A stretch of 64,000 nt of DNA from Mobilibacterium timonense (GTDB lineage: Bacteria; Bacillota; Clostridia; Peptostreptococcales; Anaerovoracaceae). Positions 34,702-44,680 of the stretch are shown here, piece after piece; the stretch's first letter is position 1; every line of letters begins with the position of its first letter. A model generated the notes under the pieces. The model saw only the letters and a program-made list of their open reading frames with translations, was not told where the DNA came from and did no database searches. The stretch spans positions 117,357 to 181,356 of the forward strand of contig NZ_FUHN01000007.1 of the NCBI RefSeq assembly GCF_900155555.1, written 5' to 3'. A program made the position numbers and the translations under genes.

Positions 34702-34729
34702 AGGCGCATCTCTTTGAGGTGCGCCTTTT
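34702..34729 (+). terminator. yajC terminator
   Basis: AGGCGCATCTC and GAGGTGCGCCT form an 11-bp stem with a three-base loop, followed by TTTT. In the rest of the 310-nt gap there is a weaker GC-rich hairpin with a T-run near 34743-34771, a short CGATCGT repeat near 34780, and the secDF promoter. Confidence 0.8.
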
Positions 34730-34861
34730 GCGTATGAATGCGGCCCTGCGCGATGCGGGGGCGTGTTTTTTATTATCTCTCGATCGTCGATCGTCGCAGG
34801 ATCGCATGATGATGCGTTAGGCTGTATCCCTTGAAAAACGTGGTTTACACCCTAATTATCC

Positions 34862-34890
34862 TTGAATGACCATATCTGTTGTTGTACAAT
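34862..34890 (+). promoter_or_regulatory. secDF promoter
   Basis: TTGAAT at 34862-34867 and TACAAT at 34885-34890 are spaced 17 nt apart. About 110 nt of leader precede the secDF ATG. Confidence 0.6.
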
Positions 34891-35001
34891 AATTTGGATA
34901 GTTTCAATTATGGGACAGTCTGTTTATTCCCAGATATCAAATAAAAGAAACGGAAGATAGAACGATTCGAAAGAAGTAAGAAGAAAGGTGATCATATCAC
35001 G

Positions 35002-37290
35002 ATGAAATCGCACAGCAGGAGAAACAGGATCCTCGGGGTCCTGATCATTGCAATAGTGGTATTTACGGCAGTGATCTCTGTAACGGGCATAGGCTCATTC
35101 AAGGGCCTCAAGAAGGAAATGAAGTATGGACTGGACATAAACGGAGGAGTTTATGTCCTGCTTCAGGCCAATACGAAGGAAAAGGGCCAGGACAGGGCTG
35201 CTTTGATGGAGCAGACCAAGTCAGTACTTGAGAACAGAGTTAACGCCATGGGCATCTCCGAGGCTACGGTTTCTGTTGAGGGCTCCAACAAGATCAGAGT
35301 TGAGATGCCTGGAGTGAGCAACGCCAACCAGGCCATCAAGCAGATAGGTAAGACTGCGCAGCTCAGATTCCTTCTGGCCGACGGGACGCTGGTGATGCAG
35401 GGGAACGAGGTGAAGAATGCAGGATTCTCCACTGACTCGTATCACGGCGGATACAAGATCACCATGGACTTTACGTCTAAGGGTACCGATGACTTTGCAA
35501 AGGGGACGGAACGTGCTGCTTCTGGAGCGGTCAACCCTGTGCTCAGAGATTCAGACGGGAATCTCGTTCCTGCGACATCGGTAGTTATCATGCTGGATGA
35601 TGAGATAATCTCGGCACCTAACGTTGATCAGAAGATAGACAGCAGATCATGCGAGATCTACAAGCCTGGCGGGTTTTCCAAGGAGGAGGCTTCCAGCACG
35701 GCGGCTCTGATCAAAGGCGGTGCACTTCCGGCCAGTCTCACAGAAGTGAATTCATCGGTCGAGACGGCAACAATTGGAGCTGATGCACTTAATAAGAGCA
35801 TCAAGGCCGGAGGGATCGGGCTGCTCCTGGTATTTGCGATTATGATCATAGTGTACGGTGCCATGGGCGTTGCAGCTGATATCGCCCTCGCGCTGTATGT
35901 GGAGATAGTCCTCTGGGTGATGGCGGCCTTCGGAGCTGTACTCACGCTTCCGGGCATCGCTGGTATCATCCTGGGCATAGGAATGGCGGTGGACTCCAAC
36001 GTCATAATCTTTACAAGGATCAGAGAAGAGATAGCGAAGGGCAAGTCAGTGAGGGTCAGCGTTGACTCCGGATTCCACTCCGCATTTGCCACGGTCATAG
36101 ATGCTCAGACTACTACGCTGATCGCCGCATTCGTGCTCTATCTTATCGGTGCCACATCAGTAAAGGGATTCGCCCTCACACTGATGATCGGTACAGTGGC
36201 ATCTATCTTCACTGCAGTGTTCGTGACTCAGGTGTTCATCAACATCATGGCCGAGAGCAAGACTTTGAGCAAGCTCAAGTTCTTCGGTTTCAAGGAAGAC
36301 GGCACGAAGAAGGTGAAATTCGAGCCTCACTTCCGGTTTATCAAGAATAGAAAGATCTTCTACTGCATCAGTGCGGCGGTCATCATCTGCGGCATGGTCT
36401 TCGCCGGTGTCAGAGGATTCAATTACGGTATCGACTTCACCGGAGGTACCATGATCCAGATGGATATGGGACAGAAGGTAAACATCAATGAAGTCAAGGA
36501 TACCATCAGCAAATACGACCTTGACCCTACCATAGTTTACGCTGGGAAGGGGAACAAGCAGATCGTAATCAAGACCATAAAGGCTCTGAAGACCAGTGAG
36601 AGGACTCAGGTAGTAAAGACGATATCCGACAAGTACGACCTGGGCTCTGATGCGGTACTCTCTTCTGAGGAATTCGGACCGACAGTAGGAAAGCAGCTGC
36701 GTCACAACGCCATTGAGTCGGTGCTCATCGCTACGCTCTGCATGCTGGTATACATACGATTCAGGTTCAAGAACTGGGAATACGGAGTTGCTGCGGTCGC
36801 CGGGCTGGCGCACGACGTGCTGGTAACACTGTCCCTGTACGCCATTTTCGGGTTCACCATCAATAACCCGTTCATCGCCGGAATACTCACGGTCGTGGGA
36901 TATTCCATCAACGACACGATAGTAATTTTCGACAGGATCAGAGAGAACACCAGGTTCTACAAGAGGAAGGAGCAGGAGAAACTCATAGACGACAGCATCA
37001 ACCAGACTCTGTCGAGGTCCATCATGACTTCTCTCACCACGATCATAGTGATGATACCTCTGTTCATACTTGTATCGACAGAGCTGAGAGAGTTCCTCAT
37101 CCCTCTGATGATCGGTGTTATAAGCGGAACCTATTCGTCCATCTTCCTTTGCAGCCCTCTCTACTATGAGATGACGAAGAAGGGCTCCAAGTCCAGGTAC
37201 GTTCAGGACAAGGAAAAGAGAGACAGACAGAAGGAAAAGGACAGGGCCAGAGCGAAGGCCAGGCGGGAAAACGAAGGTATCGTAAAGTAG
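35002..37290 (+). CDS. secDF: Fused protein translocase SecDF
   Basis: The 762-residue protein fuses SecD (about 1-430) and SecF (about 440-720), each with six membrane segments. SecDF is a proton-driven, RND-like helper that pulls secreted proteins through SecYEG. SecD motifs include YGLDINGGVYVLL and the GIGMAVDSNVIIF helix. SecF motifs include NYGIDFTGGTMIQ and VGYSINDTIVIFDRIREN. The C-terminal tail is highly basic. It follows yajC and precedes relA, the usual Firmicutes order. Confidence 0.95.
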   Translation: MKSHSRRNRILGVLIIAIVVFTAVISVTGIGSFKGLKKEMKYGLDINGGVYVLLQANTKEKGQDRAALMEQTKSVLENRVNAMGISEATVSVEGSNKIRVEMPGVSNANQAIKQIGKTAQLRFLLADGTLVMQGNEVKNAGFSTDSYHGGYKITMDFTSKGTDDFAKGTERAASGAVNPVLRDSDGNLVPATSVVIMLDDEIISAPNVDQKIDSRSCEIYKPGGFSKEEASSTAALIKGGALPASLTEVNSSVETATIGADALNKSIKAGGIGLLLVFAIMIIVYGAMGVAADIALALYVEIVLWVMAAFGAVLTLPGIAGIILGIGMAVDSNVIIFTRIREEIAKGKSVRVSVDSGFHSAFATVIDAQTTTLIAAFVLYLIGATSVKGFALTLMIGTVASIFTAVFVTQVFINIMAESKTLSKLKFFGFKEDGTKKVKFEPHFRFIKNRKIFYCISAAVIICGMVFAGVRGFNYGIDFTGGTMIQMDMGQKVNINEVKDTISKYDLDPTIVYAGKGNKQIVIKTIKALKTSERTQVVKTISDKYDLGSDAVLSSEEFGPTVGKQLRHNAIESVLIATLCMLVYIRFRFKNWEYGVAAVAGLAHDVLVTLSLYAIFGFTINNPFIAGILTVVGYSINDTIVIFDRIRENTRFYKRKEQEKLIDDSINQTLSRSIMTSLTTIIVMIPLFILVSTELREFLIPLMIGVISGTYSSIFLCSPLYYEMTKKGSKSRYVQDKEKRDRQKEKDRARAKARRENEGIVK

Positions 37291-37323
37291 AGACATAAGG
37301 ATCAGGTTATTTCAGGAGTGCGT

Positions 37324-39537
37324 ATGGGCAGTAATGGGCTGGAGTTGACAACTGAACAGTTCATGAATGATCTCAAGAAGATCAGCTATAAATATGATGA
37401 CCCAATGATCGTCAAGGCTTTTGAGCTGGCCAGCAAACAGCATGCGGGACAGTTCAGGAAGAGCGGCGAGCCGTACATCATACATCCGATCGCGGTCGCC
37501 AGGATACTGGCAGAGCTGGGGATGGACAGCGAGACCATTGTTGGAGGCCTTCTCCACGACGTGGTGGAGGACACGGATTACACCAGGGAACAGCTGGTTG
37601 AGGACTTCAACGAGGAAGTCGCCCTGCTGGTGGACGGCGTCACAAAGCTGGGCAACATCAAGTATGATTCCAAGGAGGAACTGCAGGCGGAGAACTTCCG
37701 CAAGATGTTCCTGGCGATGTCCAAGGACATAAGAGTCCTCATCATAAAGCTTGCAGACCGTCTTCACAACATGAGGACCCTTGAATATATGGTCCCGAAG
37801 AAGAGGGAGGAAAAGTCCCTGGAGACCCTGGAGATCTACGCTCCGCTTGCGGGAAGGCTTGGTATCTACAGCATCAAATCCGAGCTGGAGGATCTGGCTC
37901 TGAAATATCTGCATCCGGCAGAATACAAGGATCTGTCCATCAAGGTCTCGGAAAAGGAGAAAGAGCGCGGCGAGGTAGTCGGGCGGCTCATCGAGGAGGT
38001 CAAGAAGATCCTGGATAAGACCGACATCGAGTACGATATCATGGGCCGGCGCAAGTCTCTGTACAGCATATACAAGAAGATGGTCATGCAGCATAAGCAG
38101 CTGGACGAGATCTTCGACCTCACGGCGGTCAGAGTGATAGTGCCTACGATCAAGGATTGCTATGCGGTCCTGGGCGCCGTACATACCAGATGGATACCTA
38201 TCCCGGGGCGGTTCAAGGATTACATCGCCATGCCGAAGCCCAACATGTATCAGTCACTCCACACTACGGTGATAGATGACAAGGGCGATCCTTTTGAGAT
38301 CCAGATCCGGACCTATGAGATGCACCGCATAGCCGAGTACGGAATCGCCGCACACTGGAAGTACAAGGAGGGCAAGACCGGAACAGGCAAATCGGACGAC
38401 AATGAGGCTAAGCTGGCATGGCTCAGGCAGTCTCTGGAATGGCAGAAGGAGACAGACAACTCCAAAGAGTTCCTGGAGACTCTCAAGATGGATCTGTTCG
38501 ACAATCAGGTCTTCGTATTCACCCCTAAGGGAGATGTGGTGGACCTTCCTGCCGGATCGACGCCTCTTGACTTCGCCTTCAAGATCCACACAGACGTAGG
38601 CCTGAGATGCGTTGGAGCAAAGGTAAATGGTAAGATGGTCACCATCGACCACACCCTCTCCAACGGAGACATCGTCGAGGTCATCACATCAGCGAATTCC
38701 AGCGGACCGAGCATAGACTGGCTCAACATAGTAAAGAGCTCACAGGCAAGATCTAAGATCAGGACCTGGCTGAGAAAATCAGACAAGGGAGATTTTGTCG
38801 ACAAGGGCAAGACGGTGATAGCCAATTACATAAAGAAAAAGGGCTATGACCCTGCGCTCGTTGCCAGGAACTCATATCTGCTGAGGGCGGTCAAAGACCT
38901 CAAGCTCAATAATGTAAACGAACTTTATTCCCAGATCGCTGGCGGTGGTTCCGCCCTTTCCAAGATAGGCGGAAAGCTTATCGACTACTATCTGGAGGAT
39001 AATGAGAAGGCAGAGATCAAGAAGGAAGAGGAGATCCGGGAAAAGAAGCCCGTCCGCAAGGAGCAGGGAAGCGGCCCTGCCATCGTTGTAAAGGGTTCAG
39101 AGGACGAGTCCGGCTTCCTGATAAGGACGGCAAGATGCTGTAATCCTGTACCAGGAGACGACATCATAGGCTTCATCACAAAGGGCCGTGGCATCACCGT
39201 CCACAGGACGGACTGTACGAATATAGTTCACCTTCCGGAAAACGAAAAGGGACGGCTCATCGACGTAAAATGGGAGACTCCTAAGGAAGGCCAGACGTAC
39301 TATGCGGACATCGTCATCATGGGCACGGACAGAAAAGGACTTTTCAGTGACATCTCCAAAGTCTGTGAGGACATGGACGTACGTCTCTGCGGTGTTAACA
39401 TGAATCCGGTCGAAGACGACTACGTAAAGGTCACCATCACCGTTTCCATTTCCGGAACGCACCAGATGAACAGGCTTCTCATCGCCTTCAGGAACATAAG
39501 CGGCATAGACAAGGTATTCAGAGCTAAGTCGACTTAA
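37324..39537 (+). CDS. relA: Bifunctional (p)ppGpp synthetase/hydrolase (RelA/SpoT type)
   Basis: The alarmone enzyme makes and destroys (p)ppGpp in the stringent response. ATG 37324 sits 5 nt after AGGAG; GTG 37318 overlaps that site. The 737 residues contain an intact HD hydrolase domain (HDVVEDT, His78-Asp79), the synthetase domain (RVIVPTIKDCYAVLG, KPNMYQSLHTT, EIQIRTYEMH), a TGS domain (VFTPKGDVVDLPAGSTPLDFAF), the RIS/zinc-finger-like region (ARCCNPVPGDDIIGF) and a C-terminal ACT domain. Both activities are therefore expected. Confidence 0.96.
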   Translation: MGSNGLELTTEQFMNDLKKISYKYDDPMIVKAFELASKQHAGQFRKSGEPYIIHPIAVARILAELGMDSETIVGGLLHDVVEDTDYTREQLVEDFNEEVALLVDGVTKLGNIKYDSKEELQAENFRKMFLAMSKDIRVLIIKLADRLHNMRTLEYMVPKKREEKSLETLEIYAPLAGRLGIYSIKSELEDLALKYLHPAEYKDLSIKVSEKEKERGEVVGRLIEEVKKILDKTDIEYDIMGRRKSLYSIYKKMVMQHKQLDEIFDLTAVRVIVPTIKDCYAVLGAVHTRWIPIPGRFKDYIAMPKPNMYQSLHTTVIDDKGDPFEIQIRTYEMHRIAEYGIAAHWKYKEGKTGTGKSDDNEAKLAWLRQSLEWQKETDNSKEFLETLKMDLFDNQVFVFTPKGDVVDLPAGSTPLDFAFKIHTDVGLRCVGAKVNGKMVTIDHTLSNGDIVEVITSANSSGPSIDWLNIVKSSQARSKIRTWLRKSDKGDFVDKGKTVIANYIKKKGYDPALVARNSYLLRAVKDLKLNNVNELYSQIAGGGSALSKIGGKLIDYYLEDNEKAEIKKEEEIREKKPVRKEQGSGPAIVVKGSEDESGFLIRTARCCNPVPGDDIIGFITKGRGITVHRTDCTNIVHLPENEKGRLIDVKWETPKEGQTYYADIVIMGTDRKGLFSDISKVCEDMDVRLCGVNMNPVEDDYVKVTITVSISGTHQMNRLLIAFRNISGIDKVFRAKST

Positions 39538-39580
39538 ACAGACGAATAATTATTATGAGTCAAATAAGGGGGCAGGGAAT

Positions 39581-40204
39581 ATGAGTATAAAAGTTAAGGG
39601 CTTCGATGATGGAGTCTTTATGGAAAACACCTATGTGGTAAGCGATCCGGGATCCGGGTTGGTCGCGGTCGTTGACCCGGGGGCGTACACGGACCGCATC
39701 AGAGATGCAGTGAAAGAAGGCGGAAAGCTCTCTCTCATTCTCCTTACCCACGGACATGCGGATCACATTTTTGCTCTACCAGAGTTCAGGAGAGACTATC
39801 CTGATGCGAAGATAGTCGCCTGCTCGGGTGAACGTCCTATGCTCACCACCGCATCAATGAACAATTCTGAGGAATTCACCGGTAGAAAACTGGAGCAGGA
39901 GGCTGACATCTACGTTGAAGACGGTAATCAGATCGAATTCGGTAATGAGACTCTGACGTTTATCCATACGCCGGGGCACACGCCAGGTGGGATGTGCATC
40001 TACACCGGAAAAATACTTTTCAGCGGAGATACGCTTTTCTACCGCAGCGTGGGGAGGACAGACCTTCCTGAGAGCAGCACGGTCCAGCTTGTAAGAGCGA
40101 TAAGGGAAAAGCTTTACGTCCTTCCGGACGACACGGTCGTCTATCCGGGACACGGTCCGGCGACGACCATAGGAGAAGAAAAGAGAGAAAACTTTTTTGT
40201 ATAG
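39581..40204 (+). CDS. Metallo-beta-lactamase-fold hydrolase (glyoxalase II-like)
   Basis: The 207-residue protein has the metal-binding motif THGHADH (HxHxDH at 57-62), a further His in HTPGHTPGG, Asp in FSGDTLF and His in YPGHGP. These are the ordered ligands of the glyoxalase II / YcbL group. The substrate may be S-lactoylglutathione-like thioesters or another ester; it is not determined. Position between relA and hemZ is common in Clostridia. The hemZ start overlaps its last codons. Confidence 0.88.
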   Translation: MSIKVKGFDDGVFMENTYVVSDPGSGLVAVVDPGAYTDRIRDAVKEGGKLSLILLTHGHADHIFALPEFRRDYPDAKIVACSGERPMLTTASMNNSEEFTGRKLEQEADIYVEDGNQIEFGNETLTFIHTPGHTPGGMCIYTGKILFSGDTLFYRSVGRTDLPESSTVQLVRAIREKLYVLPDDTVVYPGHGPATTIGEEKRENFFV

Positions 40205-41618
40205 ATTCTATATAAACGGCATCGAAAATGAATATCACTTTGGAGAGCTGGCCAGGCTTTTTCTGGATGACGGCGAGTTCGAGGTGATACCTGTTACAGT
40301 CTTTCCAGGAATGGCAGCCCTGCTTGGCAGGGACAGCCGCGTTTTAAACGAGGATGGCTCTCTCAGCAGAGAGTCCATAAAGAGACAGCTGTACGGTATA
40401 CTCGAGGAGATCACCGGCACTACACAACCGTGGGGGACGCTCACGGGGGTCAGGCCACTGAAGCTTGCCTTCCAGGTGTACGACCAGGAGAAGAGCAAAG
40501 GCCTCAGTACAGGCGAATGCCTTCGGGAGACCCGCAGGCGCATGGGAGGCGAATACCTTCTTTCCCCGGAAAAGCTTGACCTCCTCATGGACATCCTGAG
40601 TTATCAGCTCGAGAACGTGGCACCGCCGGATCCGGCGACCGATTCCCTGTACGTGGGGATCCCATTCTGTCCGACCAGGTGTTCATACTGTGCTTTCGCA
40701 TCTAACGTTGCCTCTCAGGATGATATCGAAAGGTATCTGGGAGATCTTCTCAAAGAGATAGATTTCATGGGGGACATCTACAGCAGGCAGCACCGAAGGC
40801 TGGAATCCGTGTACATCGGGGGAGGAACTCCGACCACGCTGGACCCGGAGCAGCTGACAAGGCTGATCGAGGCAATTTATAGTTCATTTGACATCACGCC
40901 GGGATCCATCGAATTTACGGTGGAGGCCGGCAGGCCGGATACCATAACGAAGGAAAAGATCACAGCGCTGAGAGATCTGATGGTGGACAGGATCAGCATC
41001 AATCCGCAGACCATGAAAGACCACACGCTGGAACTCATGGGCAGGTCGCATGACGCAGAACAGATACGGGAGGCATTCCGGATCACCGAAGGGAGTGGTT
41101 TCACTACCGTGAACTCCGACCTGATAGCGGGTCTGCCTGAGGAAAATGTCTCCGACTTTACGGAGAGCCTCCGTCAGGTCATAGCGCTTGGCGCGGAGAA
41201 CATAACGGTGCACACGCTCTCGGTAAAGCACGGATCACGGCTCAGAGCCCAGGATCCGGATTATTACAGGAAAAGGGGTGACGTTGCCGGTGAGATGCTC
41301 CGGGAGGGCGGAAGGATACTGTATTCCGCAGGATACCGTCCGTATTACATCTACCGCCAGAAGCATCAGATGGGCGGCCTTGAGAACGTGGGCTGGTGCA
41401 GGCCGGGACACCATTCCCTGTACAATATAAGGATCATGGAAGAAAAACAGACCGTGATAGCTCTGGGGGCCGGCGCCATTGGAAAGGTGTACTACCCGGA
41501 GAGAGACGGTCTTGAGAGGATAGCAAACGTAAGCAATTACAGGATCTACAGCGAAAGGTTCCCGGAGATACTCAGGAGAAAGGAAGAGTATTTCGGGATT
41601 GGGTCCGATCCTGAATGA
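40197..41618 (+). CDS. hemZ: Coproporphyrinogen III dehydrogenase-like radical SAM protein HemZ
   Basis: The 473-residue protein has the radical SAM cluster motif CPTRCSYC with Cys158, Cys162 and Cys165, followed by YIGGGTPTTLD. These are signatures of the HemN/HemZ family. The roughly 155-residue N-terminal region before the cluster is typical of HemZ. Family members are linked to anaerobic porphyrin synthesis or to haem handling; no other haem genes are seen here. The start is TTG at 40197, overlapping the previous stop by 8 nt; no better in-frame start is close by. Confidence 0.88.
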   Translation: MYRFYINGIENEYHFGELARLFLDDGEFEVIPVTVFPGMAALLGRDSRVLNEDGSLSRESIKRQLYGILEEITGTTQPWGTLTGVRPLKLAFQVYDQEKSKGLSTGECLRETRRRMGGEYLLSPEKLDLLMDILSYQLENVAPPDPATDSLYVGIPFCPTRCSYCAFASNVASQDDIERYLGDLLKEIDFMGDIYSRQHRRLESVYIGGGTPTTLDPEQLTRLIEAIYSSFDITPGSIEFTVEAGRPDTITKEKITALRDLMVDRISINPQTMKDHTLELMGRSHDAEQIREAFRITEGSGFTTVNSDLIAGLPEENVSDFTESLRQVIALGAENITVHTLSVKHGSRLRAQDPDYYRKRGDVAGEMLREGGRILYSAGYRPYYIYRQKHQMGGLENVGWCRPGHHSLYNIRIMEEKQTVIALGAGAIGKVYYPERDGLERIANVSNYRIYSERFPEILRRKEEYFGIGSDPE

Positions 41619-41635
41619 GATAGATTGGAGGAATC

Positions 41636-42895
41636 ATGGCACTGAAAGCACCTAAAGGGACCAGAGACGTTATGCCCGGAGATGCCGGAAAATGGCAGTA
41701 TATCGAGAAGGAATTCGCCTGCATATGCAGCGAGTACGGCTTCGGCGAGATCAGAACGCCTATGTTCGAGAGCACCGATCTCTTTAACAGAGGAGTTGGA
41801 GAGACCACAGATATAGTCCAGAAGGAGATGTACACCTTTGAGGATCTTGGGCACAGAAGCATGACACTCAAGCCGGAGGGAACTTCTCCTGCGGTTCGGG
41901 CATTCATCGAGAGCAGAGAATACGCCGAGACCCAGCCTACGAAGTACTGGTACAACACTCCATGCTTCAGATACGAGAAACCTCAGGCGGGACGCATGAG
42001 GGAATTCCACCAGTTCGGCGTGGAAATATTCGGCACCCACAGCGTCATGGCCGACGCCGAGATCATCGCTCTTGCTCACGACTTCCTCACCAGGATGGGG
42101 ATCACGGATCTGGAGTTGAAGATAAACAGCGTAGGATGCAGAGAGTGCAGGCCTGTCTACAAGAAGGCCCTGCAGGATTTTCTGAGGCCTCACCTGGACG
42201 AGCTCTGCGACACGTGCAAGTCGAGATTCGAGACCAATCCGATGAGGATCCTGGACTGCAAGTCCCCGGAGGACCAGGAGATAGTAAAGGATGCTCCCGT
42301 GATGCTGGACTACCTCTGCGACGACTGCAGAGAGTCCTTCGAAGAGATTAAAAAACTGCTTACGGCCATGGGCATACCTTTCACCGTTGACGAGAGGATC
42401 GTTCGAGGTCTCGACTACTATACGAAGACGGCCTTCGAATTCGTGACGAACAAGATCGGTGCACAGGGAACTGTCTGCGGAGGAGGAAGGTACGATCACC
42501 TGATTGAAGAGGTAGGCGGACCGGATATGCCTGGAGTTGGATTTGGTCTCGGAAAAGAGCGTCTGCTTCTTCTGATGGAGCAGAACGGCCACCAGTTCGG
42601 CGGTAAGGAGACTCCGGAACTCTTCATCGCTTACATCGGTGAAGATGCGAAGATGTACTCCGTCGGGCTCCTCGGAAAGCTCAGAAAGCAGGGCGTGAGG
42701 GCATCCATGGACGTACACGGCCGCAACCTGAAGGGCCAGATGAAATATGCCAACAAGCTGGGGGCAGCGTACACGGTGGTGATCGGAGACGACGAGGTGT
42801 CTTCGGGCCAGCTCACGCTGAAGAACATGGAGACTGGAGAGCAGATCAATGTCACCCCGGATCAGTTGATAGATAAAATCAGGAGAGAAGGTTAA
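41636..42895 (+). CDS. hisS: Histidyl-tRNA synthetase
   Basis: This class II aminoacyl-tRNA synthetase has 419 residues. It shows KGTRDVMPGD near the N-terminus, motif 2 (PCFRYEKPQAGRMREFHQFG), the histidine-specific VRGLDYYTKTAFE and GGGRYDHL, motif 3 with GFGLGKERL, and a C-terminal anticodon-binding domain. AGGAG precedes the ATG. It is followed by aspS after 3 nt, the usual hisS-aspS pair. No T-box leader precedes it. Confidence 0.97.
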   Translation: MALKAPKGTRDVMPGDAGKWQYIEKEFACICSEYGFGEIRTPMFESTDLFNRGVGETTDIVQKEMYTFEDLGHRSMTLKPEGTSPAVRAFIESREYAETQPTKYWYNTPCFRYEKPQAGRMREFHQFGVEIFGTHSVMADAEIIALAHDFLTRMGITDLELKINSVGCRECRPVYKKALQDFLRPHLDELCDTCKSRFETNPMRILDCKSPEDQEIVKDAPVMLDYLCDDCRESFEEIKKLLTAMGIPFTVDERIVRGLDYYTKTAFEFVTNKIGAQGTVCGGGRYDHLIEEVGGPDMPGVGFGLGKERLLLLMEQNGHQFGGKETPELFIAYIGEDAKMYSVGLLGKLRKQGVRASMDVHGRNLKGQMKYANKLGAAYTVVIGDDEVSSGQLTLKNMETGEQINVTPDQLIDKIRREG

Positions 42896-42898
42896 TCG

Positions 42899-44677
42899 AT
42901 GTCAGAAATTTTCAAGCGCACTCACATGTGCGGCGAGCTCAGGCTCGAGGACAGTGGAAGTCAGGTAGTGCTTAACGGATGGGTGGCGAAGCAGAGGAGC
43001 CTCGGAGCCCTGGTATTTGTGGATATCAGGGACAAGACCGGGATCACACAGGTCACCTTCAACGAGGACTGCAGCCAGGAGATCATGGACAAGGCAAGAT
43101 CCCTGCGCAGCGAATTCGTCATCGGGATAAAGGGCACGGTCAGAGAGAGGAGCTCCAAAAACCCGAACCTCCCGACCGGCGACATCGAGATCTTTGCAAC
43201 AGACCTCATCATCTATTCAGAGGCCGACACCCCTCCGATCTACATCAAGGACGACGACAACGTAGATGAGAACCTGCGACTCAAGTACAGGTATCTGGAT
43301 CTCAGGAAGCACAAGATGCAGAGGAATCTGACATTCCGCCACAGGGTGGCGAAGTGCGCCAGGGATTATTTCGACGAGAACGGTTTCACTGAAGTCGAGA
43401 CACCGGACCTCATCAAGCCGACACCTGAAGGAGCGAGAGACTACCTCGTGCCTTCCAGAGTCAACCCCGGCTCTTTCTACGCACTTCCTCAATCTCCGCA
43501 GATGTTCAAGCAGCTTCTCATGGTAGGCGGCACGGACAGGTACTTCCAGATCGCGAAGTGCTTCAGAGACGAGGATCTGAGGGCCGACAGACAGCCCGAG
43601 TTCACCCAGATAGACCTGGAGATGTCCTTCGTTGACACCGACGATGTCATCGCCATCCAGGAGGGATTCCTCAAGAGGCTGATGAAGGAAGTCAAGGGGA
43701 TAGACATAGAGACTCCGTTCCCGAGGATGAGATACCAGGAGGCCATGGAGAGATACGGCTCGGATAAGCCTGATACGAGATTCGGTTTCGAGCTTGTCGA
43801 CATCAAGGATCTGGTAGAGGGATCAGAGTTCCCTGTGTTCAGGAACGTAGTTGAAAGCGGGGGAGATATCAGGGCCATCTGCATCACGGGAGGCTCTTCG
43901 GTGTATTCCAGGAAAAAGGTAGACAAGCTCACCGAGGAGTGCAAACATTACGGTGCCAAGGGCCTCGTCTGGATCCGCAAGGAAGAGGGAGGTTTCAAGT
44001 CCTCTGTAAGCAAGTTCTTCTCCGATGAAGAGCTTGGCAGGATCGCCGACAGGATGGGAGCTGAAAACGGAGACATCATCTTCATCGCCAGCGACCGTCC
44101 GAAGGTGGTATTCGCCACGCTGGGCTTCCTGAGGAGGCGCATCGCCGGAGAGATGGGACTGCTGGACGACAACGAGTTCAAGTTCCTCTGGGTGGTGGAC
44201 TTCCCTATGTTCGAGGAGGACGACGAGGGGAACATCAAGGCTATGCACCATCCTTTCACACAGCCTAAGCTGGACCAGTTACACAAGCTGGACGAGGGAG
44301 ATATCCTCGGCCTCGAGGCCGACGCCTATGACATCGTGCTCAACGGAGTAGAGCTGGGTGGCGGATCCATCCGTATCCACGACAGAAAGCTCCAGAAAAG
44401 GATGTTCGAGACCCTGGGCCTCTCCGACCAGGAGTGCCAGGAAAAGTTCGGATTCCTGATAGAGGCGTTCAAATATGGAGCACCGCCTCACGCTGGACTC
44501 GCATACGGTCTTGACAGGCTCGTCATGCTCCTTCTGGGCGAGAGCAGCATAAGAGAGGTCATAGCTTTTCCAAAGAATCAGAACGCAGAGTGTCTCGTCT
44601 GCGAGGCGCCTGGCAAGGCAGACGCAGCACAGCTGGATGAGCTGGGACTCTGCCTGAGAGATGGAGACGGTAAGTAA
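42899..44677 (+). CDS. aspS: Aspartyl-tRNA synthetase
   Basis: The 592-residue bacterial-type enzyme has an N-terminal OB anticodon-binding domain (GWVAKQRSLGALVFVDIRD) and class II motifs. FTEVETPDLIKPTPEGARDY is followed by LPQSPQMFKQLLM, motif 2 (CFRDEDLRADRQPEFTQID), the bacterial GAD insertion, and motif 3 (GLAYGLDRLVMLL). AspRS and non-discriminating Asp/AsnRS cannot be separated by eye. nadD follows 3 nt later. Confidence 0.97.
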   Translation: MSEIFKRTHMCGELRLEDSGSQVVLNGWVAKQRSLGALVFVDIRDKTGITQVTFNEDCSQEIMDKARSLRSEFVIGIKGTVRERSSKNPNLPTGDIEIFATDLIIYSEADTPPIYIKDDDNVDENLRLKYRYLDLRKHKMQRNLTFRHRVAKCARDYFDENGFTEVETPDLIKPTPEGARDYLVPSRVNPGSFYALPQSPQMFKQLLMVGGTDRYFQIAKCFRDEDLRADRQPEFTQIDLEMSFVDTDDVIAIQEGFLKRLMKEVKGIDIETPFPRMRYQEAMERYGSDKPDTRFGFELVDIKDLVEGSEFPVFRNVVESGGDIRAICITGGSSVYSRKKVDKLTEECKHYGAKGLVWIRKEEGGFKSSVSKFFSDEELGRIADRMGAENGDIIFIASDRPKVVFATLGFLRRRIAGEMGLLDDNEFKFLWVVDFPMFEEDDEGNIKAMHHPFTQPKLDQLHKLDEGDILGLEADAYDIVLNGVELGGGSIRIHDRKLQKRMFETLGLSDQECQEKFGFLIEAFKYGAPPHAGLAYGLDRLVMLLLGESSIREVIAFPKNQNAECLVCEAPGKADAAQLDELGLCLRDGDGK

Positions 44678-44680
44678 AAG